A stretch of DNA of 64,000 bases from Nematostella vectensis. Lineage: Eukaryota; Cnidaria; Anthozoa; Actiniaria; Edwardsiidae. Where the stretch lies: assembly GCF_932526225.1 (NCBI RefSeq), contig NC_064038.1:18215075-18279074 (forward strand), read 5' to 3'. Shown piece after piece: positions 37,646 through 52,094 of this stretch (the first letter of the stretch is position 1; every line of letters starts with the position of its first letter). Under the pieces are notes generated by a model. The model was given only the letters and a program-made list of their open reading frames with translations, searched no databases and had not been told where the DNA came from. Both the position numbers and the translations under genes were made by a program.

Positions 37646-38172
37646 AGTAGGGCGCGGTAAGTACTTGGATGGGTGACCGCTTCGGAATACCGTGTGCTGT
37701 AGGCATTTCCTTTTTGTTACCAAAGTACTCACAGGACTGTTATATAAAATCTATTTCTTACACAGTTCTGTCGTCTACGGCCATACCACTGAGAAAGCAC
37801 CGGTTCTCGTCCGATCACCGTAGTTAAGCTCAGTAGGGCACGGTTAGTACTTGAATGTGTGACCGCCTGGGAATACCGTGTGCTGTAGGCATTTCCTTTT
37901 TGTCATCGAGGTACTCACAGGACTGTTATATAATAGATAGATCTTAAACAGTTCTGTCGTCTACGACCATACCACTGAGAAAGCACCGGTTCTTGTCCGA
38001 TCACCGAAGTTAAGCTCAGTAGGGCGCGGTTAGTACTTGGATGGGTGACCGCCTGGGAATACCGTGTGCTGTAGGCATTTCCTTTTTGTCATCGAAGTAC
38101 TCACAGGACTGTTATATAATAGATAGATCTTACACAGTTCTATCGTCTACGGCCATACCACTTAGAAAGCAC

Positions 38173-38203
<31 letters not shown>

Positions 38204-38544
38204 ATTAGGGCGCGGTAAGTACTTGGATGGGTGACCGCTTCGGAATACCGTGTGCTGTAGGCATTTCCTTTTTGTTATCGAGGTACTGACAGGACTGTTA
38301 TATAATAGATAGATGTTACACAGTTCTATCGTTTACGGCCATACCACTGAGAAAGCACCAGTTCTCGTCCGATCACAGAACTTAAAGTCAGTATGGCACG
38401 GTTAGTACTTGGACGGGTGACCGCCTGGGAATACCGTGTGCTGTAGGCATTTCCTTTTTGTTATCGAGGTACTCACAGGACTGTTATATAATAGATAGAT
38501 CTTAAACAGTTCTATCGTCTACGGCCATACCACTGAGAAAGCGC

Positions 38545-38575
<31 letters not shown>

Positions 38576-38730
38576 AGTAGGGCGCGGTTAGTACTTGGAT
38601 GGGTGACCGCATGGGAATACCGTGTGCTGTAGGCATTTACTTTTTGTTTTCGAAGTACTAACAGGACTGTTATATAATAGATAGATCTTACACAGTTCTA
38701 TCGTCTACGGCCATACCACTGAGAAAGCAC

Positions 38731-38761
<31 letters not shown>

Positions 38762-38916
38762 AGTAGGGCGCGGTTAGTACTTGGATGGGTGACCGCCTGG
38801 GAATACCGTGTGCTGTAGGCATTTCCTTTTTGTCATCGAAGTACTCACAGGACTGTTATATAATATATATTTCTTACACAGTTCTGTCGTCTACGGCCAT
38901 ACCACTGAGAAAGCAC

Positions 38917-38947
<31 letters not shown>

Positions 38948-39102
38948 AGTAGGGCGCGGTTAGTACTTGGATGGTTGATCGCCTGGGAATACCGTGTGCT
39001 GTAGGCATTTCCTTTTTGTCATCGAAGTACTCACAGGACTGTTATATAATAGATAGATCTTACACAGTTCTATCGTCTACGGCCATACCACTTAGAAAGC
39101 AC

Positions 39103-39133
<31 letters not shown>

Positions 39134-39632
39134 AGTAGGGCGCGGTAAGTACTTGGATGGGTGACCGCTTCGGAATACCGTGTGCTGTAGGCATTTCCTT
39201 TTTGTTACCAAAGTACTCACAGGACTGTTATATAAAATCTATTTCTTACACAGTTCTGTCGTCTACGGCCATACCACTGAGAAAGCACCGGTTCTCGTCC
39301 GATCACCGTAGTTAAGCTCAGTAGGGCACGGTTAGTACTTGGATGGGTGACCGCCTGGGAATACCGTGTGCTGTAGGCATTTCCTTTTTGTTATCGAGGT
39401 ACTCACAGGACTGTTATATAATAGATAGATCTTAAACAGTTCTGTCGTCTACGGCCATACCACTTAGAAAGCACCGGTTCTCATCCGATCACCGAAGTTA
39501 AGCTCAGTAGGGCGCGGTAAGTACTTGGATGGGTGACCGCTTCGGAATACCGTGTGCTGTAGGCATTTCCTTTTTGTTATCGAGGTACTGACAGGACTGT
39601 TATATAATAGATAGATGTTACACAGTTCTATC
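37215..39632 (+). rRNA. 5S block, units 201-213
   Basis: Thirteen genes: A, F, B, C, A, B, D, E, G, F, B, C and a hybrid. Unit 204 (37773) has ACTTGAATGTGTG in box C, and unit 205 (37959) has TCTTGTCC in loop C. Both private variants recur 24 units later in units 228 and 229. Unit 210 (38889) has GGTTGATCG in box C, shared with unit 231. Confidence 0.93.
39447..39565 (+). rRNA. 5S rRNA hybrid: class A spacer, class B body (unit 213)
   Basis: The upstream spacer is the CTTAAACAGTTCTGTC type of class A, but the body has T19, A73, T95 and C97 of class B, and base 8 is G. The junction lies between the start of the gene and base 8. It also carries TCTCATCC in loop C, as in unit 78. Confidence 0.87.
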
Positions 39633-39818
39633 GTTTACGGCCATACCACTGAGAAAGCACCAGTTCTCGTCCGATCACAGAACTTAAAGTCAGTAGGGCA
39701 CGGTTAGTACTTGGACGGGTGACCGCCTGGGAATACCGTGTGCTGTAGGCATTTCCTTTTTGTTATCGAGGTACTCACAGGACTGTTATATAATAGATAG
39801 ATCTTAAACAGTTCTATC

Positions 39819-39846
39819 GTCTACGGCCATACCACTGAGAAAGCAC

Positions 39847-39877
<31 letters not shown>

Positions 39878-40032
39878 AGTAGGGCGCGGTTAGTACTTGG
39901 ATGGGTGACCGCCTGGGAATACAGTGTGCTGTAGGCATTTACTTTTTGTTTTCGAAGTACTAACATGACTGTTATATAATAGATAGATCTTACACAGTTC
40001 TATCGTCTACGGCCATACCACTGAGAAAGCAC

Positions 40033-40063
<31 letters not shown>

Positions 40064-40218
40064 AGTAGGGCGCTGTTAGTACTTGGATGGGTGACCGCCT
40101 GGGAATACCGTGTGCTGTAGGCATTTCCTTTTTGTCATCGAAGTAGTCACAGGACTGTTATATAATATATATTTCTTACACAGTTCTGTCGTCTACGGCC
40201 ATACCACTGAGAAAGCAC

Positions 40219-40249
<31 letters not shown>

Positions 40250-40402
40250 AGTAGGGCGCGGTTAGTACTTGGATGGGTGACCGCCTGGGAAAACCGTGTG
40301 CTGTAGGCATTTCCTTTTTGTCATCGAAGTACTCACAGGACTGTTATATAATAGATAGATCTTACACAGTTCTATCGTCTACGGCCATACCACTTAGAAA
40401 GC

Positions 40403-40435
<33 letters not shown>

Positions 40436-40590
40436 AGTAGGGCGCGGTAAGTACTTGGATGGGTGACCGCTTCGGAATACCGTGTGCTGTACGCATTTCC
40501 TTTTAGTTACCAAAGTACTCACAGGACTGTTATATAAAATCTATTTCTTACACAGTTCTGTCGTCTACGGCCATACCACTGAGAAAGCAC

Positions 40591-40621
<31 letters not shown>

Positions 40622-40776
40622 AGTAGGGCGCGGTTAGTACTTGGATGGGTGACCGCCTGGGAATACAGTGTGCTGTAGGCATTTACTTTTTGTTTTCGAA
40701 GTACTAACATGACTGTTATATAATAGATAGATCTTACACAGTTCTATCGTCTACGGCCATACCACTGAGAAAGCAC

Positions 40777-40807
<31 letters not shown>

Positions 40808-40962
40808 AGTAGGGCGCTGTTAGTACTTGGATGGGTGACCGCCTGGGAATACCGTGTGCTGTAGGCATTTCCTTTTTGTCATCGAAGTAGTCACAGGACT
40901 GTTATATAATATATATTTCTTACACAGTTCTGTCGTCTACGGCCATACCACTGAGAAAGCAC

Positions 40963-40993
<31 letters not shown>

Positions 40994-41146
40994 AGTAGGG
41001 CGCGGTTAGTACTTGGATGGGTGACCGCCTGGGAATACCGTGTGCTGTAGGCATTTCCTTTTTGTCATCGAAGTACTCACAGGACTGTTATATAATAGAT
41101 AGATCTTACACAGTTCTATCGTCTACGGCCATACCACTTAGAAAGC

Positions 41147-41179
<33 letters not shown>

Positions 41180-41306
41180 AGTAGGGCGCGGTAAGTACTT
41201 GGATGGGTGACCGCTTCGGAATACCGTGTGCTGTACGCATTTCCTTTTAGTTACCAAAGTACTCACAGGACTGTTATATAAAATCTATTTCTTACACAGT
41301 TCTGTC
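39819..41306 (+). repeat. 744-bp tandem duplication, units 215-218 and 219-222
   Basis: The set E, G, F, B is repeated. Markers ATACAGTG (39919/40663), GCGCTGTTAG and GTAGTCAC occur in both. The second copy begins inside unit 219, which has a C-type spacer joined to an E body. The first copy has one private change (GGAAAACCG). The same set occurs a third time as units 237-240. Confidence 0.9.
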
Positions 41307-41706
41307 GTCTACGGCCATACCACTGAGAAAGCACCGGTTCTCGTCCGATCACCGTAGTTAAGCTCAGTAGGGCACGGTTAGTACTTGGATGGGTGACCGC
41401 CTGGGAATACCGTGTGCTGTAGGCATTTCCTTTTTGTTATCGAGGTACTCACAGGACTGTTATATAATAGATAGATCTTAAACAGTTCTGTCGTCTACGA
41501 CCATACCACTGAGAAAGCACCGGTTCTCGTCCGATCACCGAAGTAAAGCTCAGTAGGGCGCGGTTAGTACTTGGATGGGTGACCGCCTGGGAATACCGTG
41601 TGCTGTAGGCATTTCCTTTTTGTCATCGAAGTACTCACAGGACTGTTATATAATAGATAGATCTTACACAGTTCTATCGTCTACGGCCATACCACTTAGA
41701 AAGCAC

Positions 41707-41737
<31 letters not shown>

Positions 41738-42076
41738 AGTAGGGCGCGGTAAGTACTTGGATGGGTGACCGCTTCGGAATACCGTGTGCTGTAGGCATTT
41801 CCTTTTTGTTATCGAGGTACTGACAGGACTGTTATATAATAGATAGATGTTACTCAGTTCTATCGTTTACGGCCATACCACTGAGAAAGCACCAGTTCCC
41901 GTCCGATCACAGAACTTAAAGTCAGAAGGGCACGGTTAGTACTTGGACGGGTGACCGCCTGGGAATACCGTGTGCTGTAGGCATTTCCTTTTTGTTATCG
42001 AGGTACTCACAGGACTGTTATATAATAGATAGATCTTACACAGTTCTATCGTCTACGGCCATACCACTTAGAAAGC

Positions 42077-42109
<33 letters not shown>

Positions 42110-42636
42110 AGTAGGGCGCGGTAAGTACTTGGATGGGTGACCGCTTCGGAATACCGTGTGCTGTACGCATTTCCTTTTAGTTACCAAAGTACTCACAGGA
42201 CTGTTATATAAAATCTATTTCTTACACAGTTCTGTCGTCTACGGCCATACCACTGAGAAAGCACCGGTTCTCGTCCGATCACCGTAGTTAAGCTCAGTAG
42301 GGCACGGTTAGTACTTGAATGTGTGACCGCCTGGGAATACCGTGTGCTGTAGGCATTTCCTTTTTGTCATCGAGGTACTCACAGGACTGTTATATAATAG
42401 ATAGATCTTAAACAGTTCTGTCGTCTACGACCATACCACTGAGAAAGCACCGGTTCTTGTCCGATCACCGAAGTTAAGCTCAGTAGGGCGCGGTTAGTAC
42501 TTGGATGGGTGACCGCCTGGGAATACCGTGTGCTGTAGGCATTTCCTTTTTGTCATCGAAGTACTCACAGGACTGTTATATAATAGATAGATCTTACACA
42601 GTTCTATCGTCTACGGCCATACCACTTAGAAAGCAC

Positions 42637-42667
<31 letters not shown>

Positions 42668-42822
42668 ATTAGGGCGCGGTAAGTACTTGGATGGGTGACC
42701 GCTTCGGAATACCGTGTGCTGTAGGCATTTCCTTTTTGTTATCGAGGTACTGACAGGACTGTTATATAATAGATAGATGTTACACAGTTCTATCGTTTAC
42801 GGCCATACCACTGAGAAAGCAC

Positions 42823-42853
<31 letters not shown>

Positions 42854-43008
42854 AGTAGGGCGCGGTTAGTACTTGGATGGTTGATCGCCTGGGAATACCG
42901 TGTGCTGTAGGCATTTCCTTTTTGTCATCGAAGTACTCACAGGACTGTTATATAATAGATAGATCTTACACAGTTCTATCGTCTACGGCCATACCACTTA
43001 GAAAGCAC

Positions 43009-43039
<31 letters not shown>

Positions 43040-43380
43040 AGTAGGGCGCGGTAAGTACTTGGATGGGTGACCGCTTCGGAATACCGTGTGCTGTAGGCAT
43101 TTCCTTTTTGTTACCAAAGTACTCACAGGACTGTTATATAAAATCTATTTCTTACACAGTTCTGTCGTCTACGGCCATACCACTGAGAAAGCACCGGTTC
43201 TCGTCCGATCACCGTAGTTAAGCTCAGTAGGGCACGGTTAGTACTTGGATGGGTGACCGCCTGGGAATACAGTGTGCTGTAGGCATTTCCTTTTTGTTAT
43301 CGAGGTACTCACAGGACTGTTATATAATAGATAGATCTTAAACAGTTCTGTCGTCTACGACCATACCCCTGAGAAAGCAC

Positions 43381-43411
<31 letters not shown>

Positions 43412-43566
43412 AGTAGGGCGCGGTTAGTACTTGGATGGGTGACCGCCTGGGAATACCGTGTGCTGTAGGCATTTCCTTTTTGTCATCGAAGTACTCACAG
43501 GACTGTTAGATAATAGATAGATCTTAGACAGTTCTATCGTCTACGGCCATACCACTTAGAAAGCAC

Positions 43567-43597
<31 letters not shown>

Positions 43598-43938
43598 AGT
43601 AGGGCGCGGTAAGTACTTGGATGGGTGACCGCTTCGGAATACCGTGTGCTGTAGGCATTTCCTTTTTGTTATCGAGGTACTGACAGGACTGTTATATAAT
43701 AGATAGATGTTACACAGTTCTATCGTTTACGGCCATACCACTGAGAAAGCACCAGTTCTCGTCCGATCACAGAACTTAAAGTCAGTAGGGCACGGTTAGT
43801 ACTTGGACGGGTGACCGCCTTGGAATACCGTGTGCTGTAGGCATTTCCTTTTTGTTATCGAGGTACTCACAGGACTGTTATATAATAGATAGATCTTAAA
43901 CAGTTCTATCGTCTACGGCCATACCACTGAGAAAGCAC

Positions 43939-43969
<31 letters not shown>

Positions 43970-44124
43970 AGTAGGGCGCGGTTAGTACTTGGATGGGTGA
44001 CCGCCTGGGAATACAGTGTGCTGTAGGCATTTACTTTTTGTTTTCGAAGTACTAACATGACTGTTATATAATAGATAGATCTTACACAGTTCTATCGTCT
44101 ACGGCCATACCACTGAGAAAGCAC

Positions 44125-44155
<31 letters not shown>

Positions 44156-44310
44156 AGTAGGGCGCTGTTAGTACTTGGATGGGTGACCGCCTGGGAATAC
44201 CGTGTGCTGTAGGCATTTCCTTTTTGTCATCGAAGTAGTCACAGGACTGTTATATAATATATATTTCTTACACAGTTCTGTCGTCTACGGCCATACCACT
44301 GAGAAAGCAC

Positions 44311-44341
<31 letters not shown>

Positions 44342-44494
44342 AGTAGGGCGCGGTTAGTACTTGGATGGGTGACCGCCTGGGAATACCGTGTGCTGTAGGC
44401 ATTTCCTTTTTGTCATCGAAGTACTCACAGGACTGTTATATAATAGATAGATCTTACACAGTTCTATCGTCTACGGCCATACCACTTAGAAAGC

Positions 44495-44527
<33 letters not shown>

Positions 44528-45054
44528 AGTAGGGCGCGGTAAGTACTTGGATGGGTGACCGCTTCGGAATACCGTGTGCTGTACGCATTTCCTTTTAGTT
44601 ACCAAAGTACTCACAGGACTGTTATATAAAATCTATTTCTTACACAGTTCTGTCGTCTACGGCCATACCACTGAGAAAGCACCGGTTCTCGTCCGATCAC
44701 CGTAGTTAAGCTCAGTAGGGCACGGTTAGTACTTGGATGGGTGACCGCCTGGGAATACCGTGTGCTGTAGGCATTTCCTTTTTGTTATCGAGGTACTCAC
44801 AGGACTGTTATATAATAGATAGATCTTAAACAGTTCTGTCGTCTACGACCATACCACTGAGAAAGCACCGGTTCTCGTCCGATCACCGAAGTAAAGCTCA
44901 GTAGGGCGCGGTTAGTACTTGGATGGGTGACCGCCTGGGAATACCGTGTGCTGTAGGCATTTCCTTTTTGTCATCGAAGTACTCACAGGACTGTTATATA
45001 ATAGATAGATCTTACACAGTTCTATCGTCTACGGCCATACCACTTAGAAAGCAC

Positions 45055-45085
<31 letters not shown>

Positions 45086-45424
45086 AGTAGGGCGCGGTAA
45101 GTACTTGGATGGGTGACCGCTTCGGAATACCGTGTGCTGTAGGCATTTCCTTTTTGTTATCGAGGTACTGACAGGACTGTTATATAATAGATAGATGTTA
45201 CTCAGTTCTATCGTTTACGGCCATACCACTGAGAAAGCACCAGTTCCCGTCCGATCACAGAACTTAAAGTCAGAAGGGCACGGTTAGTACTTGGACGGGT
45301 GACCGCCTGGGAATACCGTGTGCTGTAGGCATTTCCTTTTTGTTATCGAGGTACTCACAGGACTGTTATATAATAGATAGATCTTACACAGTTCTATCGT
45401 CTACGGCCATACCACTTAGAAAGC

Positions 45425-45457
<33 letters not shown>

Positions 45458-45640
45458 AGTAGGGCGCGGTAAGTACTTGGATGGGTGACCGCTTCGGAAT
45501 ACCGTGTGCTGTACGCATTTCCTTTTAGTTACCAAAGTACTCACAGGACTGTTATATAAAATCTATTTCTTACACAGTTCTGTCGTCTACGGCCATACCA
45601 CTGAGAAAGCACCGGTTCTCGTCCGATCACCGTAGTAAAG
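40560..45640 (+). repeat. Paired 1.7-kb blocks 3,348 bp apart (units 219-227 and 237-245)
   Basis: About 1.73 kb from 40560 matches the segment from 43908, with shared private D markers (TACTCAG, AGTTCCCG, CAGAAGGG in units 226 and 244). The 1.6 kb between the blocks is different, so this is not a plain tandem copy: other exchanges have since replaced the middle. Confidence 0.86.
42795..42913 (+). rRNA. 5S rRNA chimera: class D start, class F body (unit 231)
   Basis: The GATGTTAC spacer and GTTTACGG start are class D, but the rest, including intact helix III and box A, is class F with the GGTTGATCG box C variant of unit 210. The junction lies between bases 3 and 30. Unit 210 lies 21 units upstream, while neighbouring markers are 24 units apart, so three units were lost on one side. 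Confidence 0.87.
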
Positions 45641-45703
45641 CTCAGTAGGGCGCGGTTTGTACTTGGATGGGTGACCGCCTGGGAATACCGTGTGCTGTAG
45701 GCA
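45585..45703 (+). rRNA. 5S rRNA chimera: class C start, class A end (unit 246)
   Basis: It has the class C spacer and T49, then AGTAAAGC as in A copies 224 and 242, and intact G68. It also has a private change in loop E (GGTTTGTAC). The switch from C to A lies between bases 49 and 53, inside box A. Confidence 0.86.
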
Positions 45704-45798
45704 TTTCCTTTTTGTCATCGAAGTACTCACAGGACTGTTATATAATAGATAGATCTTACACAGTTCTATCGTCTACGGCCATACCACTTAGAAAGCAC

Positions 45799-45829
<31 letters not shown>

Positions 45830-46542
45830 AGTAGGGCGCGGTAAGTACTTGGATGGGTGACCGCTTTGGAATACCGTGTGCTGTAGGCATTTCCTTTTTG
45901 TTATCGAGGTACTGACAGGACTGTTATATAATAGATAGATGTTACACAGTTCTATCGTTTACGGCCATACCACTGAGAAAGCACCAGTTCTCGTCCGATC
46001 ACAGAACTTAAAGTCAGTAGGGCACGGTTAGTACTTGGACGGGTGACCGCCTGCGAATACCGTGTGCTGTAGGCATTTCCTTTTTGTTATCGAGGTACTC
46101 ACAGGACTGTTATATAATAGATAGATCTTAAACAGTTCTATCGTCTACGGCCATACCACTGAGAAAGCACCGGTTCTCGTCCGATCACTGAAGTTAAGCT
46201 CAGTAGGGCGCGGTTAGTACTTGGATGGGTGACCGCCTGGGAATACCGTGTGCTGTAGGCATTTCCTTTTTGTTTTCGAAGTACTAACAGGACTGCTATA
46301 TAATAGATAGATCTTACACAGTTCTATCGTCTACGGCCATACAACTGAGAAAGCACTAGTTTTCGTCCGATCACCGAAGTTAAGCTCAGTAGGGCGCGGT
46401 TAGTACTTGGATGGGTGACCGCCTGGGAATACCGTGTGCTGTAGGCATTTCCTTTTTGTCATCGAAGTACTCACAGGACTGTTATATAATATATATTTCT
46501 TACACAGTTCTGTCGTCTACGGCCATACCACTGAGAAAGCAC

Positions 46543-46573
<31 letters not shown>

Positions 46574-46728
46574 AGTAGGGCGCGGTTAGTACTTGGATGG
46601 GTGACCGCCTGGGAATACCGTGTGCTGTAGGCATTTCCTTTTTGTCATCGAAGTACTCACAGGACTGTTAAATAATAGATAGATCTCACACAGTTCTATC
46701 GTCTACGGCCATACCACTTAGAAAGCAC

Positions 46729-46759
<31 letters not shown>

Positions 46760-47100
46760 AGTAGGGCGCGGTAAGTACTTGGATGGGTGACCGCTTCGGA
46801 ATACCGTGTGCTGTAGACATTTCCTTTTTGTTACCAAAGTACTCACAGGACTGTTATATAAAATCTATTTCTTACACAGTTCTGTCGTCTACGGCCATAC
46901 CACTGAGAAAGCACCGGTTCTCGTCCGATCACCGTAGTTAAGCTCAGTAGGGCACGGTTAGTACTTGGATGGGTGACCGCCTGGGAATACCGTGTGCTGT
47001 AGGCATTTCCTTTTTGTTATCGAGGTACTCACAGGACTGTTATATAATAGATAGATCTTAAACAGTTCTTTCGTCTACTACCATACCACTGAGAAAGCAC

Positions 47101-47131
<31 letters not shown>

Positions 47132-47286
47132 AGTAGGGCGCGGTTAGTACTTGGATGGGTGACCGCCTGGGAATACCGTGTGCTGTAGGCATTTCCTTTT
47201 TGTCATCGAAGTACTCACAGGACTGTTATATAATATATATTTCTTACACAGTTCTGTCGTCTACGGCCATACCACTGAGAAAGCAC

Positions 47287-47317
<31 letters not shown>

Positions 47318-47470
47318 AGTAGGGCGCGGTTAGTACTTGGATGGGTGACCGCCTGGGAATACCGTGTGCTGTAGGCATTTCCTTTTTGTCATCGAAGTAC
47401 TCACAGGACTGTTATATAATAGATAGATCTTACACAGTTCTATCGTCTACGGCCATACCACTTAGAAAGC

Positions 47471-47503
<33 letters not shown>

Positions 47504-47844
47504 AGTAGGGCGCGGTAAGTACTTGGATGGGTGACCGCTTCGGAATACCGTGTGCTGTAGGCATTTCCTTTTAGTTACCAAAGTACTCACAGGACTGTTA
47601 TATAAAATCTATTTCTTACACAGTTCTGTCGTCTACGGCCATACCACTGAGAAAGCACCGGTTCTCGTCCGATCACCGTAGTTAAGCTCAGTAGGGCACG
47701 GTTAGTACTTGGATGGGTGACCGCCTGGAAATACCGTGTGCTGTAGGCATTTCCTTTTTGTTATCGAGGTACTCACAGGACTGTTATATAATAGATAGAT
47801 CTTACACAGTTCTATCGTCTACGGCCATACCACTTAGAAAGCAC

Positions 47845-47875
<31 letters not shown>

Positions 47876-48588
47876 AGTAGGGCGCGGTAAGTACTTGGAT
47901 GGGTGACCGCTTCGGAATACCGTGTGCTGTAGGCATTTCCTTTTTGTTATCGAGGTACTGACAGGACTGTTATATAATAGATAGATGTTACACAGTTCTA
48001 TCGTTTACGGCCATACCACTGAGAAAGCACCAGTTCTCGTCCGATCACAGAACTTAAAGTCAGTAGGGCACGGTTAGTACTTGGACGGGTGACCGCCTGG
48101 GAATACCGTGTGCTGTAGGCATTTCCTTTTTGTTATCGAGGTACTCACAGGACTGTTATATAATAGATAGATCTTAAACAGTTCTATCGTCTACGGCCAT
48201 ACCACTGAGAAAGCACGGGTTCTCGTCCGATCACTGAAGTTAAGCTCAGTAGGGCGCGGTTAGTACTTGGATGGGTGACCGACTGGGAATACCGTGTGCT
48301 GTAGGCATTTCCTTTTTGTTTTCGAAGTACTAACAGGACTGTTATATAATAGATAGATCTTACACAGTTCTATCGTCTACGGCCATACCACTGAGAAAGC
48401 ACCAGTTCTCGTCCGATCACCGAAGTTAAGCTCAGTAGGGCGCGGTTAGTACTTGGATGGGTGACCGCCTGGGAATACCGTGTGCTGTAGGCATTTCCTT
48501 TTTGTCATCGAAGTACTCACAGGACTGTTATATAATATATATTTCTTACACAGTTCTGTCGTCTACGGCCATACCACTGAGAAAGCAC

Positions 48589-48619
<31 letters not shown>

Positions 48620-48774
48620 AGTAGGGCGCGGTTAGTACTTGGATGGGTGACCGCCTGGGAATACCGTGTGCTGTAGGCATTTCCTTTTTGTCATCGAAGT
48701 ACTCACAGGACAGTTAAATAATAGATAGATCTCACACAGTTCTATCGTCTACGGCCATACCACTTAGAAAGCAC

Positions 48775-48805
<31 letters not shown>

Positions 48806-49146
48806 AGTAGGGCGCGGTAAGTATTTGGATGGGTGACCGCTTCGGAATACCGTGTGCTGTAGACATTTCCTTTTTGTTACCAAAGTACTCACAGGACTGT
48901 TATATAAAATCTATTTCTTACACAGTTCTGTCGTCTACGGCCATACCACTGAGAAAGCACCGGTTCTCGTCCGATCACCGTAGTTAAGCTCAGTAGGGCA
49001 CGGTTAGTACTTGGATGGGTGACCGCCTGGGAATACCGTGTGCTGTAGGCATTTCCTTTTTGTTATCGAGGTACTCACAGGACTGTTATATAATAGATAG
49101 ATCTTAAACAGTTCTTTCGTCTACGACCATACCACTGAGAAAGCAC

Positions 49147-49177
<31 letters not shown>

Positions 49178-50262
49178 AGTAGGGCGCGGTTAGTACTTGG
49201 ATGGGTGACCGCCTGGGAATACCGTGTGCTGTAGGCATTTCCTTTTTGTCATCGAAGTACTCACAGGACTGTTATATAATATATATTTCCTACACAGTTC
49301 TGTCGTCTACGGCCATACCACTGAGAAAGCACCAGTTCTCGTCCGATCACCGAAGTTAAGCTCAGTAGGGCGCGGTTAGTACTTGGATGGGTGACCGCCT
49401 GGGAATACCGTGTGCTGTAGGCATTTCCTTTTTGTCATCGAAGTACTCACAGGACTGTTATATAATAGATAGATCTTACACAGTTCTATCGTCTACGGCC
49501 ATACAACTTAGAAAGCACCGGTTCTCGTCCGATCACCGTAGTTAAGCTCAGTAGGGCGCGGTAAGTACTTGGATGGGTGACCGCTTCGGAATACCGTGTG
49601 CTGTAGGCATTTCCTTTTTGTTATCGAGGTACTGACAGGACTGTTATATAATAGATAGATGTTACACAGTTCTATCGTTTACGGCCATACCACTGAGAAA
49701 GCACCAGTTCTCGTCCGATCACAGAACTTAAAGTCAGTAGGGCACGGTTAGTACTTGGACGGGTGACCGCCTGGGAATACCGTGTGCTGTAGGCATTTCC
49801 TTTTTGTTATCGAGGTACTCACAGGACTGTTATATAATAGATAGATCTTAAACAGTTCTATCGTCTACGGCCATACCACTGAGAAAGCACGGGTTCTCGT
49901 CCGATCACTGAAGTTAAGCTAAATAGGGCGCGGTTAGTACTTGGATGGGTGACCGACTGGGAATACCGTGTGCTGTAGGCATTTCCTTTTTGTTTTCGAA
50001 GTACTAACAGGACTGTTATATAATAGATAGATCTTACACAGTTCTATCGTCTACGGCCATACCACTGAGAAAGCACCAGTTCTCGTCCGATCACCGAAGT
50101 TAAGCTCAGTAGCGCGCGGTTAGTACTTGGATGGGTGACCGCCTGGGAATACCGTGTGCTGTAGGCATTTCCTTTTTGTCATCGAAGTACTCACAGGACT
50201 GTTATATAATATATATTTCTTACACAGTTCTGTCGTCTACGGTCATACCACTGAGAAAGCAC

Positions 50263-50293
<31 letters not shown>

Positions 50294-50448
50294 AGTAGGG
50301 CGCGGTTAGTACTTGGATGGGTGACCGCCTGGGAATACCGTGTGCTGTAGGCATTTCCTTTTTGTCATCGAAGTACTCACAGGACTGTTAAATAATAGAT
50401 AGATCTCACACAGTTCTATCGTCTACGGCCATACCACTTAGAAAGCAC

Positions 50449-50479
<31 letters not shown>

Positions 50480-50606
50480 AGTAGGGCGCGGTAAGTACTT
50501 GGATGGGTGACCGCTTCGGAATACCGTGTGCTGTAGACATTTCCTTTTTGTTACCAAAGTACTCACAGGACTGTTATATAAAATCTATTTCTTACACAGT
50601 TCTGTC

Positions 50607-50820
50607 GTCTACGGCCATACCACTGAGAAAGCACCGGTTCTCGTCCGATCACCGTAGTTAAGCTCAGTAGGGCACGGTTAGTACTTGGATGGGTAACCGC
50701 CTGGGAATACCGTGTGCTGTAGGCATTTCCTTTTTGTTATCGAGGTACTCACAGGACTGTTATATAATAGATAGATCTTAAACAGTTCTATCGTCTACGA
50801 CCATACCACTGAGAAAGCAC

Positions 50821-50851
<31 letters not shown>

Positions 50852-51006
50852 AGTAGGGCGCGGTTAGTACTTGAATGGGTGACCGCCTGGGAATACCGTG
50901 TGCTGTAGGCATTTCCTTTTTGTCATCGAAGTACTCACAGGACTGTTATATAATATATATTTCCTACACAGTTCTGTCGTCTACGGCCATACCACTGAGA
51001 AAGCAC

Positions 51007-51037
<31 letters not shown>

Positions 51038-51192
51038 AGTAGGGCGCGGTTAGTACTTGGATGGGTGACCGCCTGGGAATACCGTGTGCTGTAGGCATTT
51101 CCTTTTTGTCATCGAAGTACTCACAGGACTGTTATATAATAGATAGATCTTACACAGTTCTATCGTCTACGGCCATACCACTTAGAAAGCAC

Positions 51193-51223
<31 letters not shown>

Positions 51224-51564
51224 AGTAGGGCGCGGTAAGTACTTGGATGGGTGACCGCTTCGGAATACCGTGTGCTGTAGGCATTTCCTTTTTGTTACCA
51301 AAGTACTCACAGGACTGTTATATAAAATCTATTTCTTACACAGTTCTGTCGTCTACGGCCATACCACTGAGAAAGCACCGGTTCTCGTCCGATCACCGTA
51401 GTTAAGCTCAGTAGGGCACGGTTAGTACTTGGATGGGTAACCGCCTGGGAATACCGTGTGCTGTAGGCATTTCCTTTTTGTTATCGAGGTACTCACAGGA
51501 CTGTTATATAATAGATAGATCTTAAACAGTTCTATCGTCTACGACCATACCACTGAGAAAGCAC

Positions 51565-51595
<31 letters not shown>

Positions 51596-51750
51596 AGTAG
51601 GGCGCGGTTAGTACTTGAATGGGTGACCGCCTGGGAATACCGTGTGCTGTAGGCATTTCCTTTTTGTCATCGAAGTACTCACAGGACTGTTATATAATAT
51701 ATATTTCCTACACAGTTCTGTCGTCTACGGCCATACCACTGAGAAAGCAC

Positions 51751-51781
<31 letters not shown>

Positions 51782-51936
51782 AGTAGGGCGCGGTTAGTAC
51801 TTGGATGGGTGACCGCCTGGGAATACCGTGTGCTGTAGGCATTTCCTTTTTGTCATCGAAGTACTCACAGGACTGTTATATAATAGATAGATCTTACACA
51901 GTTCTATCGTCTACGGCCATACCACTTAGAAAGCAC

Positions 51937-51967
<31 letters not shown>

Positions 51968-52094
51968 AGTAGGGCGCGGTAAGTACTTGGATGGGTGACC
52001 GCTTCGGAATACCGTGTGCTGTAGGCATTTCCTTTTTGTTACCAAAGTACTCACAGGACTGTTATATAAAATCTATTTCTTACACAGTTCTGTC
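50607..52094 (+). repeat. 744-bp tandem duplication, units 273-276 and 277-280
   Basis: The set C, A, F, B is repeated with the markers GGGTAACCG in C, TTGAATGGG in A and TTTCCTACAC before F in both copies. No difference was seen. Confidence 0.9.

Larger units (their letters stand above)
39633..45956 (+). rRNA. 5S block, units 214-247, shuffled modules
   Basis: Thirty-four genes. The 4-unit set E, G, F, B (units 215-218) is repeated at once as units 219-222 and again as 237-240. Units 219-227 match units 237-245 at 18 units' distance. D copies 226 and 244 share several private changes (AGTTCCCG, CAGAAGGG). Units 231 and 246 are chimeras. Unit 234 (43353) has an extra C in place of A in ATACCCCTG. 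Confidence 0.93.

Noticed and set aside
40519-40710. A 63-codon open frame on the minus strand
   Set aside because: It is antisense to unit 219 and is opened only by the particular spacer combination of this chimeric unit. It is nearly the same translation as other antisense frames in the array.
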